Part shown: positions 9,320 to 22,104 of the stretch, piece after piece
Position numbering within the stretch: the first letter of the stretch is position 1
How the letters are laid out: every line of letters starts with the position of its first letter
NCBI GenBank assembly: GCA_016748015.1
Contig: JAAOMT010000289.1
Span: forward strand, 321,639-385,638
Length of the DNA stretch: 64,000 bases
Direction of reading: 5' to 3'
Source: Geosiphon pyriformis
Taxonomy: Eukaryota > Glomeromycota > Glomeromycetes > Archaeosporales > Geosiphonaceae
Translations under genes and position numbers: made by a program
Notes under the pieces: model-generated
What the model was told of the DNA's origin: nothing
What the model saw: only the letters and a program-made list of their open reading frames with translations
Database searches by the model: none

Positions 9320-11586
9320 ATGTCAACCCAACAATCGGAACACAATAAACTCCTTTTTAAAGAAAAAGAAGATGTACTCTGCTTTCACGGTCCTCTACTA
9401 TATGAGGCAAAGGTTCTAAAAGCTGAGATATGGACTCTAGGTGACTCGGAAATTGGCAACATAGGTCCCCACTATTATGTTCACTACAAAGGATGGAAAG
9501 CTTCTTATGATGAATGGGTACCAAATGCTAGAGTATTAAAATATAATCAGGACAATCTTCAGGAGCAGACACGATTGAAAGAAAAGCACACTCAATATAA
9601 AAAGAAAAAGGTCGGAATTCCAAAGCCTGTCACTCAAGAAGATCAACCAATTAAAAAGAAGCCATCCACAGTGCTGGGGGCTTTACCCAAATCCACGGCA
9701 TCAAAATCAACAAAACCAGTGGAAAACATGTCATCTGAGAGCAACCCGGTATCTCAAAGTGGAAGAACCTTGAAACCCACTGAAAAGAAGGAAGAAATCA
9801 AGAAGCACGTGGTAAAAAAAGATGAAATCAAGAGCGAAAATGGAAAGGATAAAGTTAGAAAAGAGGCAGTCAAAGAGGGAAAGGAAAAAGATATCCCTCA
9901 AGAGACAATCGAAGCTCAAGAAAAGCCCACTAACGGAAAAGAGAAGCCAGGAGACGAGATGGATATTGATCCACCCCATCTCAATGAAAAGCATAAAGTT
10001 GACAATTCGGCTAAACAAGAATCTCTGAACTTTGTGGAGCTAATTGGAGAAATAGGGCCACAAGAGCAAGATATATCTTATAATATCCAGGACCATGATG
10101 GAAAGAGGAAATTCGCCGAAATTGATAAATCCTCTGAGGTTTGGATTCGAGAATCTCTCAGATATCAATTTTAAACTCACAATTTCTGATATTTAATATC
10201 TTGGAAATTACAAATTTCCAGTTCACTTTGCCGTTAGAGACAGAGGCGTTTTTCCAAACTCGTCCTGAAGTTGAAATTCGCATCCCTGAACCTCTCCAAG
10301 TTAAACTTGTTGATGACTGGGAAACTGTTTCTAAACTTGGATTGGTATTTATAAGCTAATTTTCGATAATACCGATAACAAAAAAAAAACGAAAATAATT
10401 TCAATGTGATTTAAAATAGGCTTTCATATTCGAAATAATCTGATCATTTTATATAAATCTGCAGAGGAGAGAGCTTGCTCGACCTATCACATTTAATGAA
10501 ATTCTCAGAAAATGGGTTGAATATCAACGTAAGCAAGACATGGAGGAGAAAGAGGATCAAAATAAAGGGAATTCAACAGAAAATAATGAAGCTGTTATCT
10601 CGCCGCCTATTTTACCACCAATAAATGGAGAAGCCAACTTCAAATCAAATACAGGAGCTAACGATGCCAAAAATGACCATAATATTGAAATTCATGAAGA
10701 TTCAAATCCTCAGGCTGATCCTTTGAAATCCAACTCAACAGCAAAAGGGAAAGGTGGGCAAGAGGCTTTGACATTAATTAAAAATACCACTGTTGAGACT
10801 GAATTAGATGAACAAGAAATTAACGAGGCTGAAGTTGATGCCGTCTCAGGTCTTGCAATTGATGCGAATCAGCCGATTCTGAATTATCAGAAGATAGAAG
10901 CCTCAGATGATGCAGGTCCATCTTCAGCCGCTGTTCCCCAAGTACCCACAGATATATATGATGAGGTGGCTGAAGGTCTTAAAAAGTACTTTGAACGAAC
11001 TTTGAGTCATACTTTACTATATAACTCAGAAAGACCTACCTTAGCTGAGCTACTCAAGACCAAACCAAATCAAATTTATGGAGATATATTCGGAGCCGAA
11101 CATATGTTACGGTTCTTCGTGAAACTGCCCGAATTTCTCGCTCATACCGAAATCGAATATGATTGCGTACAAGAGCTGTCATTTCGGATCACCCAAATAA
11201 TGGCATTTTTAATGATGAATATTCATGAATTTTTCGATCCATCTCCCAATCAAGCAAACTCCTTGGAGGTTTTCACCAAAAAGCCAAGGATCAATCCCCC
11301 ACAACCACGAAAATCAGTCACTTCGTGGAGAAACCAGCCTGGCTTGACTTGTGCAAATTGTGAAACCCAAGATACACCTGGCTGGCGTGTCGGGAGCACT
11401 CAAGATGAGAAACTATGTAACGGTACTGATATATTCGTTATCAGCCATCTTTCTACTAATGGAGTATATTATGGAACCCAAACTAATTCCTTTTTTTATT
11501 TAGCATGTGGCCTCTATTACGCCAAACACCGTATTCAACGGCCTTCCAATTTATGGGGATTGATTAGAAGCAAGCGAAAAGCTTGA
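9320..11586 (+). CDS. MRG15/Eaf3-like chromatin protein with C-terminal GATA zinc finger
   Basis: Four exons: 9320-10138, 10222-10344, 10465-11422, 11504-11586, giving about 660 residues. Residues 18-85 are a chromo barrel (HYYVHYKGWKASYDEWVP), the histone-methyl-lysine reader of MRG15/Eaf3, a subunit of NuA4 acetyltransferase and Rpd3S deacetylase. A Lys/Glu-rich linker follows. The MRG domain starts at about 280 (VKLVDDWETV), is split by an acidic insert of some 135 residues, and resumes at 477 (AEGLKKYFERTLSHTLLY, IFGAEHMLRFFVKLPE). Residues 610-635 form C-x2-C-x18-C-x2-C (CANCETQDTPGWR ... LCNACGLYYAK), a GATA finger with the loop length of White-Collar-2-type proteins. Family members I know end after MRG and have 320-400 residues. 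ATG 9320 is the first Met in frame. Known: the domains. Inferred: that the fusion is functional. Confidence 0.85.
11423..11503 (+). other. 81-nt intron inside the GATA finger, frame-neutral
   Basis: Donor GTACTG, acceptor TTTTATTTAG, branch-like CTAAT upstream. Splicing creates LCN-A-C, restoring the last two zinc ligands. The length is a multiple of three and holds no in-frame stop, so retention would insert 27 residues between CN and AC without shifting the frame. Confidence 0.8.
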
Positions 11587-12480
11587 TCCCCACATCAGGC
11601 TTCCGAAATAGCAATTTATTTTTCAGTTTCGTTATTGCCAATAAAATAAATGGGGACTTGCTATTTTTACTCAAATTGATTCAAAGGCTCCACGAAGTAC
11701 GAGCTTTTGGATTCCTTTATTATGGAAATTAAGATCAATCTCCGCCATGAGCATGATTAATTACGAGACTCCAGCTCTTTGCGACCAAATGATCCAAGAG
11801 TTTTCGAATGATTCACTAATAGCATTTATCAAAAATGATCAATCTTCTGATGCTGCCCATTTTTGCATTTCCTGTTTTTGTTGCACATTTTTTATTGTAC
11901 AAATTTTTTTGTTTCAACGTAAATATTACGATGATACAAATTTTTGGTAACAATTAAAAAAAAAATTTGATTAAAAATCTACATAATGAATTTTGTAGGC
12001 AAAATAATCAAAAGCATAAAATTCAATTGTATTTATACAAAGAAGTAATAAACCAATAAAGCAAGTATTAACTAATTACAAAAACTTTTGATCATATAAT
12101 TCTTGTATTCAAAGTTTGCCTAATTATTACTAAGCAAAATTGTAAAAAAATTAACCTTTTAAATGTTATTTATTAAATTTTAGTAGTCTTCTGATTTTTG
12201 TATAATAATACCAAAAATTTTCAAATATAAATACATTTGAAATTTTACATATTAAAATGAAATTTTTAACGGAAAATATTTATCTTTTAGAATTGTCTTC
12301 AAGTTTGATTATATTACATCCTTTTCAGTGTGTAGTATTGGGAGTAATGTTTGATAAAGTATGCAAATTGTCCGTGTTATTTAGCCACAAGGAATTGTTC
12401 ATTTTAAGTTCTTCCTCACTTGAGAGCAAAAGCTATCTAGAATAGTAATCCACCAATCTATTCACCCGTATATTACATAA
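11587..12480. other. Convergent 3' intergenic region
   Basis: Between the 3' ends of the MRG-GATA gene (+) and the Mdv1-like gene (-). AATAAA-type signals occur near 11640. Two small ORFs (11747-11950 and 12257-12445) have no recognisable motif, and I do not call them genes. Confidence 0.6.
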
Positions 12481-15151
12481 TTAAAGACTCCATAGTTTTA
12501 CCAGAGAGTCACGCCCACCTGAAGCTAATATTGAATTATTATATTTTACACATTGAACTGGCTCAGAGTGACCTTTAAAGCCAGAATGTTGTAAGGACGT
12601 TCGATTGTAAACCTGATAATTTTTAATAAATTTAGAAAAATCGTATTGAATTTTTAAACTTCAAGAGAAGAGATACTTACTTTTATTTCTTCTTCACCAG
12701 CCGCACAAATTATTTTGTGAAGATCAAATTGTAAATCACTGATCCCCTGTTCGTAGTGCAAAGTATCAAAAACTGAACCGGTTCTCAGGTCCCAAATCTG
12801 ACGGTAAACAATGGTAAAATTTTGCCACGATAAAGCAAATTTACAACTATAATATATATTAAACGCCTACTCTTATGCTTTTATCCAAACTCCCGCTAAC
12901 GATTTGAAGCTCATCAAATTGTAAACATGTTATCGGACCTAGAGGCAAAAAATTCAGCGCAATTCACGAGAAAGGAGATTGAGATAGAATTGCAATCACT
13001 AACCTGTATGACCGAGTAGGGTTCGATGAGCTTGCCCTGTCCTCACTGATTTATTTCAAAGTGCTTAGGATAAGTATAAAGCACGAGTTTCACAAGCAAA
13101 CTAACATAAATATTAAAAAAAAGATACAATCCCACAAACGAATAGCTCCGTCTCTGGTACCACTGGCTAGGGCATAATTCCAGAATTGTAATGCTGCAAT
13201 AAAGTTGCCTTCATCAAACCAATAACCATCGAAGAGTGCATTGTGGCTCACTCTAGAGCTGGACATAGCCCAGAGAATATCTAAAGTGAGAATGCATTGA
13301 CTAGTTTGTATGTCCCATTGCTTCATGGTTTTATCTGAAGATCCAGATAACTGAGGATAGTGAAATTTGTGTAATTTTCTAAAAAATATTTTATGAATTC
13401 ATCAAAACACTTTATTCCTAGGGCTTACCAAGTATTGGTCATTATAATATAGACAAGTGACTTCCCCACTATGGCCTTCTAACGTCGCTATCCAGGAATT
13501 CTCACCAATTGTCTCCGGTTCGTAATCAGAAATATTAAGCAAATTTTCATTACTTCGATATCCATTAATTCGAGACGACGACGACGAAGAGCTGGATATT
13601 AAATTGGATGTATTCTTTGGCGTGTTTAATGATGGGACCTTAGAGATATCCCATTGACGAATGGACCTATCTTTAGACCCCGTAAAAAGAAGATTTTCAC
13701 TAAATTGCAAACAGTTCACAATGTCTAATTGAAATTAATAACGTGTCAGCAGAAGTTAAATAAAAAATGATTAAGTTCTTGATAATTGATTGTGAATAAT
13801 AACCTTCATGGCCATCTAGTATCCCCAGGCATTGATATGTCGTTAACTCCCATAGTCGCAAAGTGTTATCCAAAGATGCAGTGACCAATCGCTCGTTAGA
13901 TTTATCAATATCTAAACAGGTTATTACATTATTATGTCCTTCTAAAGTCTAAATTAACACAAGGAATTAGCGATTAATGATATTTGAATAATTTTATTAG
14001 AGATAAATCAAATCTACCTTGATGCAGGTTCCTGGATTATACTTTTTTAAGGTAAATTCTGATGAGGTGCCTTAGTTGGGAAAAATCTCTATTAAAAACT
14101 GTTTTAGAAAAATGGGAAAATATTTTTATGCGTCATACCTTTGGCATCACGCATTCGTTTTGGAGAAGTAGGAAAACTTTCTTGACCGTAGTGAGCAATT
14201 CGATTGTTAAGGTCTTCCACTAATAAAATAATCCAAATTAATAAATTATCAATGATAACCAAGATTCTGAATTCCAAATCTTACATATTTGGCCAAGTTC
14301 TCCTTTCCTCTCCTCACATCTTGCTAGAGTTTGACTTAAAGCTTTCCTCTTGTTTTCCAATTCAGCAATTTCCGATTCAATTTTTAGGATTTCTGTTAAT
14401 GTCCGGGACTATGTTCAAAAGAGATGAGCATTTTTGAAAATTCACAAAACATGAAAAAAAGAATGACTCGATACCTTCTGAGTATCTAACTTATCATTTT
14501 CCCTAACAACTCGATCACGATCAGAAATCAATTGATTGAGGGGCTTGTAATCGTTATCGACTGACGCTGGCGAAGTAGCATACCAATGTTAGATTTATCA
14601 TAATGTCTGCCCCGAAGATAGTTGGACAACATAATGGAGATGAGTGTTGGAAGTTGCTTATAGGTGCCCATACCAGTATCTGAGTCGGGTGTAGAAAATC
14701 CGCACGAACCCAAAACCCCTTTATTTTTCTGTTTGTAATGTTTGGATTTCTTTTTGAGCCTTCCATTGGTAGAAGTATACTCTGGATAAGTAGCCTTGAA
14801 TCCTTGAAATAATGAAAGAGGAGCTTTCGATTCTGGTATTTCCAATGTCAATAAGGATTCCTCAATTTTGGGGGTATTTTCTCTGATCACAATCTCTTTT
14901 GACTCTTCTTTTGAGTGTCGTGTTTTTCCATTTACATAAGCTTGAGCTCGACGCTGGTCCAAGATTTGAGGAGCAAGTTCTGAAATTAAACCGACAGTAT
15001 CACCTTTAACGACAGCTCGCGTAGCGAGTGGATTGAAAAGAACCGAAGCAGTGCTCGACATTGTGCTTTTAATGACATTAAGGTGAAAGGCTGGAATGAA
15101 ATCTTTGTAGTTTGTGTTTCTTTTCGTTTCGGAATTTGAAGCTCGACTCAT
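12481..15151 (-). CDS. MDV1: Mdv1/Caf4-like mitochondrial division WD40 protein
   Basis: Twelve exons can be joined in frame: 15151-14674, 14566-14475, 14408-14285, 14219-14139, 14070-14018, 13948-13804, 13724-13429, 13350-13128, 13045-13004, 12938-12871, 12797-12681, 12612-12481, for about 616 residues. Order: an N-terminal region; a coiled coil (about 170-230: LISDRDRVVRENDKL, EILKIESEIAELENKR); then WD40 repeats (TLEGHNNVITCLDID, RLVTASLDNTLRLWEL, GSKDRSIRQWDIS, DKTMKQWDIQTSQCILTLDI, SGTRDGAIRLWDL, SGSLDKSIRIWDLRTGSVFD, ending GGRDSLVKLWSL). Coiled coil plus this WD set is the layout of Mdv1/Caf4, adaptors that link Fis1 to the dynamin Dnm1 on the mitochondrial outer membrane. A Ser-rich insert of about 60 residues separates two blades. 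Caf4 is the alternative name. Confidence 0.85.
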
Positions 15152-16036
15152 TTTGAAGGATTAATTATACTAATGCTAATAATAATATATATTCAAGTAG
15201 ATGTTCAAAATATCAAAAAAGACATTTTCGTTGATATTAAAGCTATTAATTAAAAACGTTAGTGACTAGTTGTAGTACAGAGTCTTCACATGAAAGACAA
15301 TTTCACATCCTTACATGAGTCATTGAAAATAACAGATCGCGCAAATTTATATTTATTTGATTAATAAAACATAATTATTTAAATTATTTTTTTGTAATAA
15401 AATAAAATTGGTTTGAAAGCTTGTTACTTGAAAAATTTGATTTTTTATCTAATTACATTAAAAACAATTGTTTTATGAGAAGTAAAAAACATTGCTGACA
15501 ATGATTCCATTTACAAAATTGAGATATCTTTTATAATTATATATATAAGAAATGCGTGTAAACCGGCAGTATTTACCTAGCAAATTAATTGCATTGATTT
15601 TATTTGTTTGATATTTAACTTACCGTCTAATCGACATTTAAAAATTTCAATATTGATGCAGCCAAAAATGAATCTTGTCTATTGATATGAAGATTGGCAT
15701 GGATGACTCACGTGTGACAGCATATTTTTGGGATCGAAGATACAGCACTGCTTATATGAAGTTTGAGCCCTCGCAATTCAGGGATATCGACCATTATTAT
15801 GAGCCTCTGCCAAATTTAGGCACCGCCTAAATAAGGCGAGCAACCTTTCCAAATCAGATTTCTTTCCTCTGATGTCAATTGAGTATACAATGGTTAAACG
15901 CAACTTGAATTAAGATTTTTCGTAATTGATAAAATTATTACTTTCAACTCTTTAGGCTCAGCCCTCCTGTTTTTGAATATTTGAGGGAGCTGTTCATATT
16001 GCCTGGAAATGTTAAAAATTGCAAAGTGGCACGCCC
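15152..16036. other. Intergenic region upstream of the Mdv1-like gene
   Basis: Between the start of the Mdv1-like gene and the stop of the transportin gene, both on the minus strand. The part 15640-16030 is less AT-rich than usual spacers but holds no long ORF and no motif I recognise. It should contain the promoter of the former and the 3' UTR of the latter. Confidence 0.6.
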
Positions 16037-19000
16037 TTATTCAGCAAAATTCTGGTTTTCAAGACGTCTGGAAGAATATTGACGTCGTCGATACACGGCA
16101 ATAAAATCATTTAGTACTCGTCTTTGTTTACTCCAGTCTCCTTCTTGAATTGCTCTTTGAAATGTGTAAACAAAGGTTATAATTTGTTAGAAATTTCTTT
16201 CGTTCAAGCGAATAAAGTTTTTCACATACCGGCTGTAGTCACTGATGAACCCAGTCCTATCGTTTTGGGTCACTCCATTCTCAGGTAAAGTTTGGACAAC
16301 TTCGGCCATCCATTGCTGACTTTCAATGGGCAATATCTTGGCTAAAGATTTGAAAATATTATCAACGTCCACCTGAATATCTCTGGAGAATGTATTAAGA
16401 AGTCCGTCCAGCATTCGATTAACTAACTCAAGCCCCAATTGACGAATTAAGACTTCCAGAGTTATTCTGTTTGCGTTACTGTTTACTGATTGTGATCGCG
16501 CAGAGGAAACAGAGGGCGTACTCGTGGAAGGCTTAACTTCTCCAAGTGAAACACCATAGGTTAGCAGACGACTGAAAAAGATCAATACAGCATACAGGGC
16601 GTCTTGTTGTTGAAGTACTAAGCTTTGCAAGCCTGCCTGAAATATAGGTGTTAAAATGGATGACTGAACAAATGTTGCTGGGGCACATTCCACAAAAGCA
16701 TTGTTAAGACGAAAGTAATCTTCAATCACTGTCATAATATGAAATGTTCAAAATTTCATCAGGTATAAGTGATGCAAAAACATTTGAGGAAAATTATTAA
16801 TACAATAAACATACCATCAGGGATATCCACAAATTTTTTCTTTGCAAGAACTCGAAACATTGTGACGCTTAATCTTTCCACAAATGCTAATAGTGTTAAG
16901 GTGGCTTCACTTCCCTCGCCGTCAATATACTCTCGTACACACTTTGTGGCAACCCAAAGGTAGCAACTTAGACCCGTTTGATCAAAAGCATTAACCAAAC
17001 GATCCATGAGAGCTGGGAGTAATGGGCGAAATTCATCGGAATAAGAAACTACGCAATTTTTGAAACACTTGGAAATGGCCTCTGATAAATGAGGATGACC
17101 ACTAAAGTGTGCGAGCAATTGATCAAACACTGGCCACATTTCCTGTATTACAGAAATGCACGGGTGAACTTGTCCTGTTGAAATGATCTGTTGAGATTTA
17201 TTTTCATTTCGCCGATCAGCTATAACTCTAAATGTGATGGTTAATTGGTCGGTTTTCTCTGAGGGGAGCAAAACGTTAGATGTATATATGGCCCTCTTTG
17301 AGTAACATTTCTTGGTTAAAAACTTACCACATGCTTCCCGAATATTTGTTTCTGTTGCTGCAGTTCCTAGATTCGCAATTTCGGCTAATCGCTGGGCAAT
17401 CGGGAGGCAAAACATTTGTAACGCACTTAATAACTGTGTAGGTGGGACAGCTGCAACAACGTGGGCTACAGCCTCTGTTACTTCGATTAAATCTGTTCCA
17501 TGAAGTGTTGTAGTAACATTAAGATAAAATGGATGAAGTTGTGGTAAAAATTCTACCAGAAGCTGTTTGAGAATTAGGATCAGTTTGGTATTAAAAATAT
17601 TTTAGATATGCAACCTAATGATTAAAATTACCGCGCTACAATCTTTGCAAAGGAATTTCAATGCCAAAGCAGCAGCTGCTGCAACTTCCTCATTGTCAAA
17701 TCCAGATGAGATAAAAGTAAGCTGATATGGGATGAATTCAGGGTGTCTCCTGGTCCAATAAGAATATCTTGAAATCACCAAAGTAGCGGCGTACCGAATT
17801 TTAGGATGATTTGGAAGTTGTGGTATAAGCTGCATTATTTGAGGCAATACAGCATTTTCTTCTTCGTCAACCTCAGAGCCCATCGCTCTGAGCGAAAACA
17901 AAGGCGCCTCAATATCTTGCCAATCCACTTTAATGCCACTTGCAGTATTTGACAATTGTGTGGATAGTGTTATATAAGGTTTTGATAAACATTTTTTGGT
18001 CCCCAAAAGGACGCAGCAGTCTTTAAGTACATCACCCATTATATGACGGAACTCTCGAAACTCGTCACGTCGCTGCGCATTCCAGCTTTCATCATCTTTG
18101 GGATAATGCAAATGTTGAATCACCAAATCTACAAGGTTGGCATAAATGTCGTAAAATTTGTGCTTGATTTCCGCATGTCGAGGTTCAAATAAAGTGTCAG
18201 CCAAACGGTGCCAGAAGCTGAAAGTTATACGAACAATCTCAGTATCATGGTAAGCGGTGCAATCAGATATGGCCTCAACAATACTGCGGAATGCTTCTGC
18301 ATGTAAAAGAACCAAAGGCAAATACGATTCTCCAGCATGGGTAAATATCCGGCAAAATCCACGGACCTGGTCCTCTTCATCCTCAGCTTCCGCTGCTCTT
18401 TTTAAAGCCTCTCTCAAGGGCAATAATCGAGGATATATTTGTTCGATTGCTGGCATTGAATCAGGAATGTCCTGGGATGCTTGAATAATTTGGCACACCA
18501 CGTCAACAGCAACATCGAACAATTCTTCTGATTGTAGTGCGTCAAATGAAAGTGCTAGCAGAGGATTGTTTGCCAATAAATTAATAGGGATATCTCCTGA
18601 ATATAACCAGCTCAAAAGAACTTCAAACACTTTTTTTTGATATTCAGTATTGGATCCTTGTATTTCAAAATTTACCAGAGTTTTAATTAGTTACCAAAAG
18701 AAATGAATGATTCAACAAAAATTTAAGGTTATCCCTCAAAAACCTTTACCTGAGCTCTGTAAACAAATCAAGAGCATTTGTAAGACTTCCTCAGCATTAT
18801 TTGTCAATAGCTGCTTCGATCTCGTTCTATAATCATCTTCCTAATATTAAGAGTTTCAATTAAATTGATTAATATATGGTACTTGTCAAAATTCTAAAGC
18901 CCAGCATAATTTAAATATAAAATGCCCACCGATATTGGAATGCGGTGGTTTTCATTAACTTCTTCGGGTAAAACCTTCAAAAACTCCAGTAGACAACGAA

Positions 19001-19657
19001 TTGTTTCAGAATCTTTACCGAATAACCCTGCAAGTTGCGGTAATACATCTTGCCATTCAAGCATTTGTATTGCTAACGCGGCAATCGAGAGGCATATCTG
19101 AGTAATTATGTACCGAGGGGCGGCACGATATTGGTATAGTAAATCCAGGAGAGAATCTCGTAAGGAAACGCGGGCATTTGCGTCCAATTGATGAAGGTCA
19201 TATGTGATCTGGGACAAACCATATACGCTTCAGTTTATAACATTTTGAGGGAGATTGCGTACAATCATATGATATCTAGGAAATCAGTTTGCCTGATTAA
19301 AACTATTAATGACAATGCTGTCGCCATAAATTTTTTTTGTCGACTCGTTAGATTCTTCTCGAATCTTACCTTTGAACGAAATGTCCGTGCAGCTATGTAG
19401 TGTGCTTCCGCACTCACCTCGGGCATTCTTAGCATTTGGTCAGCTATTGCCCAGGCTTCTGGCTAATAATTATAAAAAAAAAGTGTAAATTTATTCTTCA
19501 TAAATGAACAAGTAAACACATTAATAGAGACAGAACATGCCGTCTTCTGAAAAGATTGCAGCCACGCATTTGCTTGTTCTCGTTCCGCTTTGTCGTTTGA
19601 TTGGTATAAAGCGCTGATCTCAGCCAAAAAGGTTTTTGAAGTTGTTTCATTTGCCAT
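16037..19657 (-). CDS. MTR10: Transportin-3 / Mtr10 importin-beta family receptor
   Basis: Nine exons: 19657-19541, 19462-19370, 19208-18930, 18840-18750, 18656-17632, 17562-17328, 17258-16815, 16728-16230, 16154-16037, giving about 966 residues, close to the family's 920-970. The whole protein is helical HEAT-repeat material. Family signatures include KAEREQANAWLQSFQKT-PEAWAIADQML at the N-terminus, the WQDVLPQLAGLF segment, and a C-terminal DFIAVYRRR. Known role: nuclear import of SR-type RNA-binding proteins (Mtr10 imports Npl3 and acts in tRNA retrograde transport). The first intron starts with GC instead of GT. Importin-13 is a less likely alternative. Confidence 0.88.
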
Positions 19658-20045
19658 TTCTCGAATCTCAGTTAAGAATCAAAACAATTCGTGGTAAGGG
19701 AAGGAATAAAGATTGGTGTGGTGAATATTAAAATACTAGTGGTATTATTTAAAAACTCGGGATTTGATGTGGCAGAATTCTCAAACTCCTAAATGGGGTT
19801 GATGACAGCTAATTATGATCTGATGACAAAACAATCAATATTCCCTTTTAGACTACAAATGTCTATAGTGTAACCGGCAAATATTGAGGCTTGGTCTCAA
19901 AAGCCTCAGACTGTTTGACATCACATGAACAGCAAAATAATTTAAAGTGGTGGGTCTATTGATATTATGTATTTTCTGGTATATAATTACATGTATCTAT
20001 AATGGAAGGAATGAAAGCCTAATAATCTTTAAATCATGATATTCA
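19658..20045. other. Intergenic region between transportin and DHHC genes
   Basis: 388 bases between the transportin start and the DHHC-gene stop, both minus strand. No ORF or RNA gene seen; it should hold the transportin promoter. Confidence 0.6.
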
Positions 20046-21813
20046 CTACCCATTAAGTGAAGGAGGAAAAAAAACTTGCTTAAAGTTACCAATAGGTCCA
20101 GCATCATAGATATTACGCACCTCTCGCAAAGTTCGTACTTGAGTTCCTGCAGGTGATTCCTGCTCACTTCGGCCTGCTCCTTTCAATCTCTCTTTACGCT
20201 GTTGTTCTGTCTCGGACCAATAAATGACAATTGTTTTTCGGCCTCTAGGACCTTTTCCCTTTTTTCCCTTGTTTTTGTCGTTGTCGTCTTTATCAATCAA
20301 TTCTTTTTCGTAATAATAGAGTTCACCAGCTAAAATTATCTCTTCTAAATCCTCCCATTTGAATCCTTCGTTCGTTGTCGTCCCGCAATATATTAAATGT
20401 AGTTGATAACATAAAAATACGAATACCACAACACCAACGAGAAAAGCAAAAACTCCCAGTGAACCAAGAAGGCGTTCTTGATGAATTAAATACTGAAACA
20501 TTTGGAAAAAATTAGACACGATTAAAGAAAGATGTTCGAAGAAAAGATTTCACGGAACCTACCAACGCAGATTGATAGACGGTTATTGGTACTCTTTTCC
20601 TCGTATAATGATCAATGATAAAGGCAGAGCTTAAATTTTTTTTCTTTGCAATACCAAAAAATATGCAAACAACTAAATAAGCCCCATAAAAGCAAATTTG
20701 GATTGTTGCATAAAGAAACATCATGAAATATCGGTGATTATTAAACCCAACACAATTGTTAATCCATGCACCTAAAATAAGGTGAGTGAAAATAAGATAT
20801 TACTACGATGAACAACACTTTTAATGTAGTATTTTAATTTTACCTACAATGATGATCCGATTTTGCAACACACATTTTACATAGTGAACAGTGTTTTGAA
20901 CGGGCTGGTCTAAGATTTCAAGCATAAATTTTCTAAAATTAATATCAATGATACAACAAGAAATTTGAAAATCTCAGTAACTTACTTTTGAAGCAAACAT
21001 GTTCGACATGTCTTGGGCTCAAACAAAAGAAAATCATATTCAAAAATTTTGGTTGCATGCAACGCGTTCTCACGTGATATGCGACCAGGATCGCTCCAAC
21101 TTGCGATGATTAGGGAAGAATAAGTAAATAATATAACTAAAGGTACAGTGTACCTGTAAGAGTTTTCCAAAGAATTTAATAATTGTAAAGAAAATAAAGA
21201 TAGTTCAAATCTCGTTAAACATGTGTTTTCATGACACATACTTACAAATGTACTGTGGAAAGATATGGCCCGGGAATATGTTGCCATCCAGTTATATAAA
21301 ATATATAGATGGCACCGGACAGCAGCAGCAAATATGTTAACTAAAATTGATGTTCCGAGAACAAGAATTATTTCCATAAAAATGACTTGATGTCGTGGTG
21401 AAAAAATAATCTAATAAATAATCAAACCTGCAATACGGGATTTTTTCGTTCCATAAAGTATGAATATATGCCCTCACATGGCCTCGCCACTCGATTTCCA
21501 CAGATTCGTTTACTAGCAATCCTAGGTTTTTCCAAGGAATTTAATAAATCTTGTTACCAATAATGAATTGTCCCAAAACAACGTTTTTAGCCCCAATTTA
21601 AGGAGACCTACACAATCCATTCAATTAACCCGGAAGTTAGGAATTGATGTAATCTTCCAATAGGTCCATGCCTAAAGATCAGTCAAATTTATGAGAAGAT
21701 TTCACAAGAGTTAAATTCTGACAAGGAAACCGAAAATATAACCTGAATTTATTAGTGGGTCCCAACAGAAGCACGAATACGAAGAAACTGAAAATGACAA
21801 GATAGATAGCCAT
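20046..21813 (-). CDS. SWF1: Swf1-like DHHC palmitoyltransferase
   Basis: Eight exons: 21813-21743, 21671-21612, 21521-21428, 21340-21246, 21153-20986, 20909-20848, 20771-20563, 20492-20046, for about 401 residues. The N-terminal membrane helix (MAIYLVIFSFFVFVLLL) is followed by YFMERKNPVLQ, a second helix pair, ASWSDPGRIS, then the Cys-rich DHHC domain: [36 protein letters not shown]. Two more membrane helices follow (residues about 215-290), then a cytosolic tail with TTTNEGFKWED and a Lys/Gly-rich stretch. Four helices with the DHHC loop between helices 2 and 3 is the standard topology. The ERKNP and TNE.KW segments point to Swf1, which palmitoylates membrane-proximal cysteines of SNAREs in the ER. 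The DHHC cysteine is coded across an intron (donor GTAGGT). Confidence 0.85.
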
Positions 21814-22104
21814 GGACGCGAAGGGATCCTTTTGGATAGCATTCGTATTTCAATAGAATTCAAAAGTTCAGAGAACGAAATATACATGAAGCCTGAGAAA
21901 TACCATATTGATTTGCTTGAAAGTTCAATACGCGGGGAAACAGAAAGAGTGTAAAGTCAAACTTAAAGTTTGAGCATAAGATAAGTGATATTTAGTAGGT
22001 AGCTCAGGATCATAACTTAAATAATATTATGATCATAGTAATCACATGAAAAGCAAATTGCTGATATCTTCAGTTTTATCATCTCTTTTTACCACAACCA
22101 TAAT
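21814..22104. promoter_or_regulatory. Divergent promoter region SWF1 / p31comet
   Basis: Only 291 bases separate the two start codons, so the two genes must share an upstream region. No specific element is recognised. Confidence 0.6.

Noticed and set aside
11747-12445. Two small plus-strand ORFs after the MRG-GATA gene
   Set aside because: They lie in the 3' flank of one gene and opposite the 3' flank of another, have no motif and show AT-driven composition.
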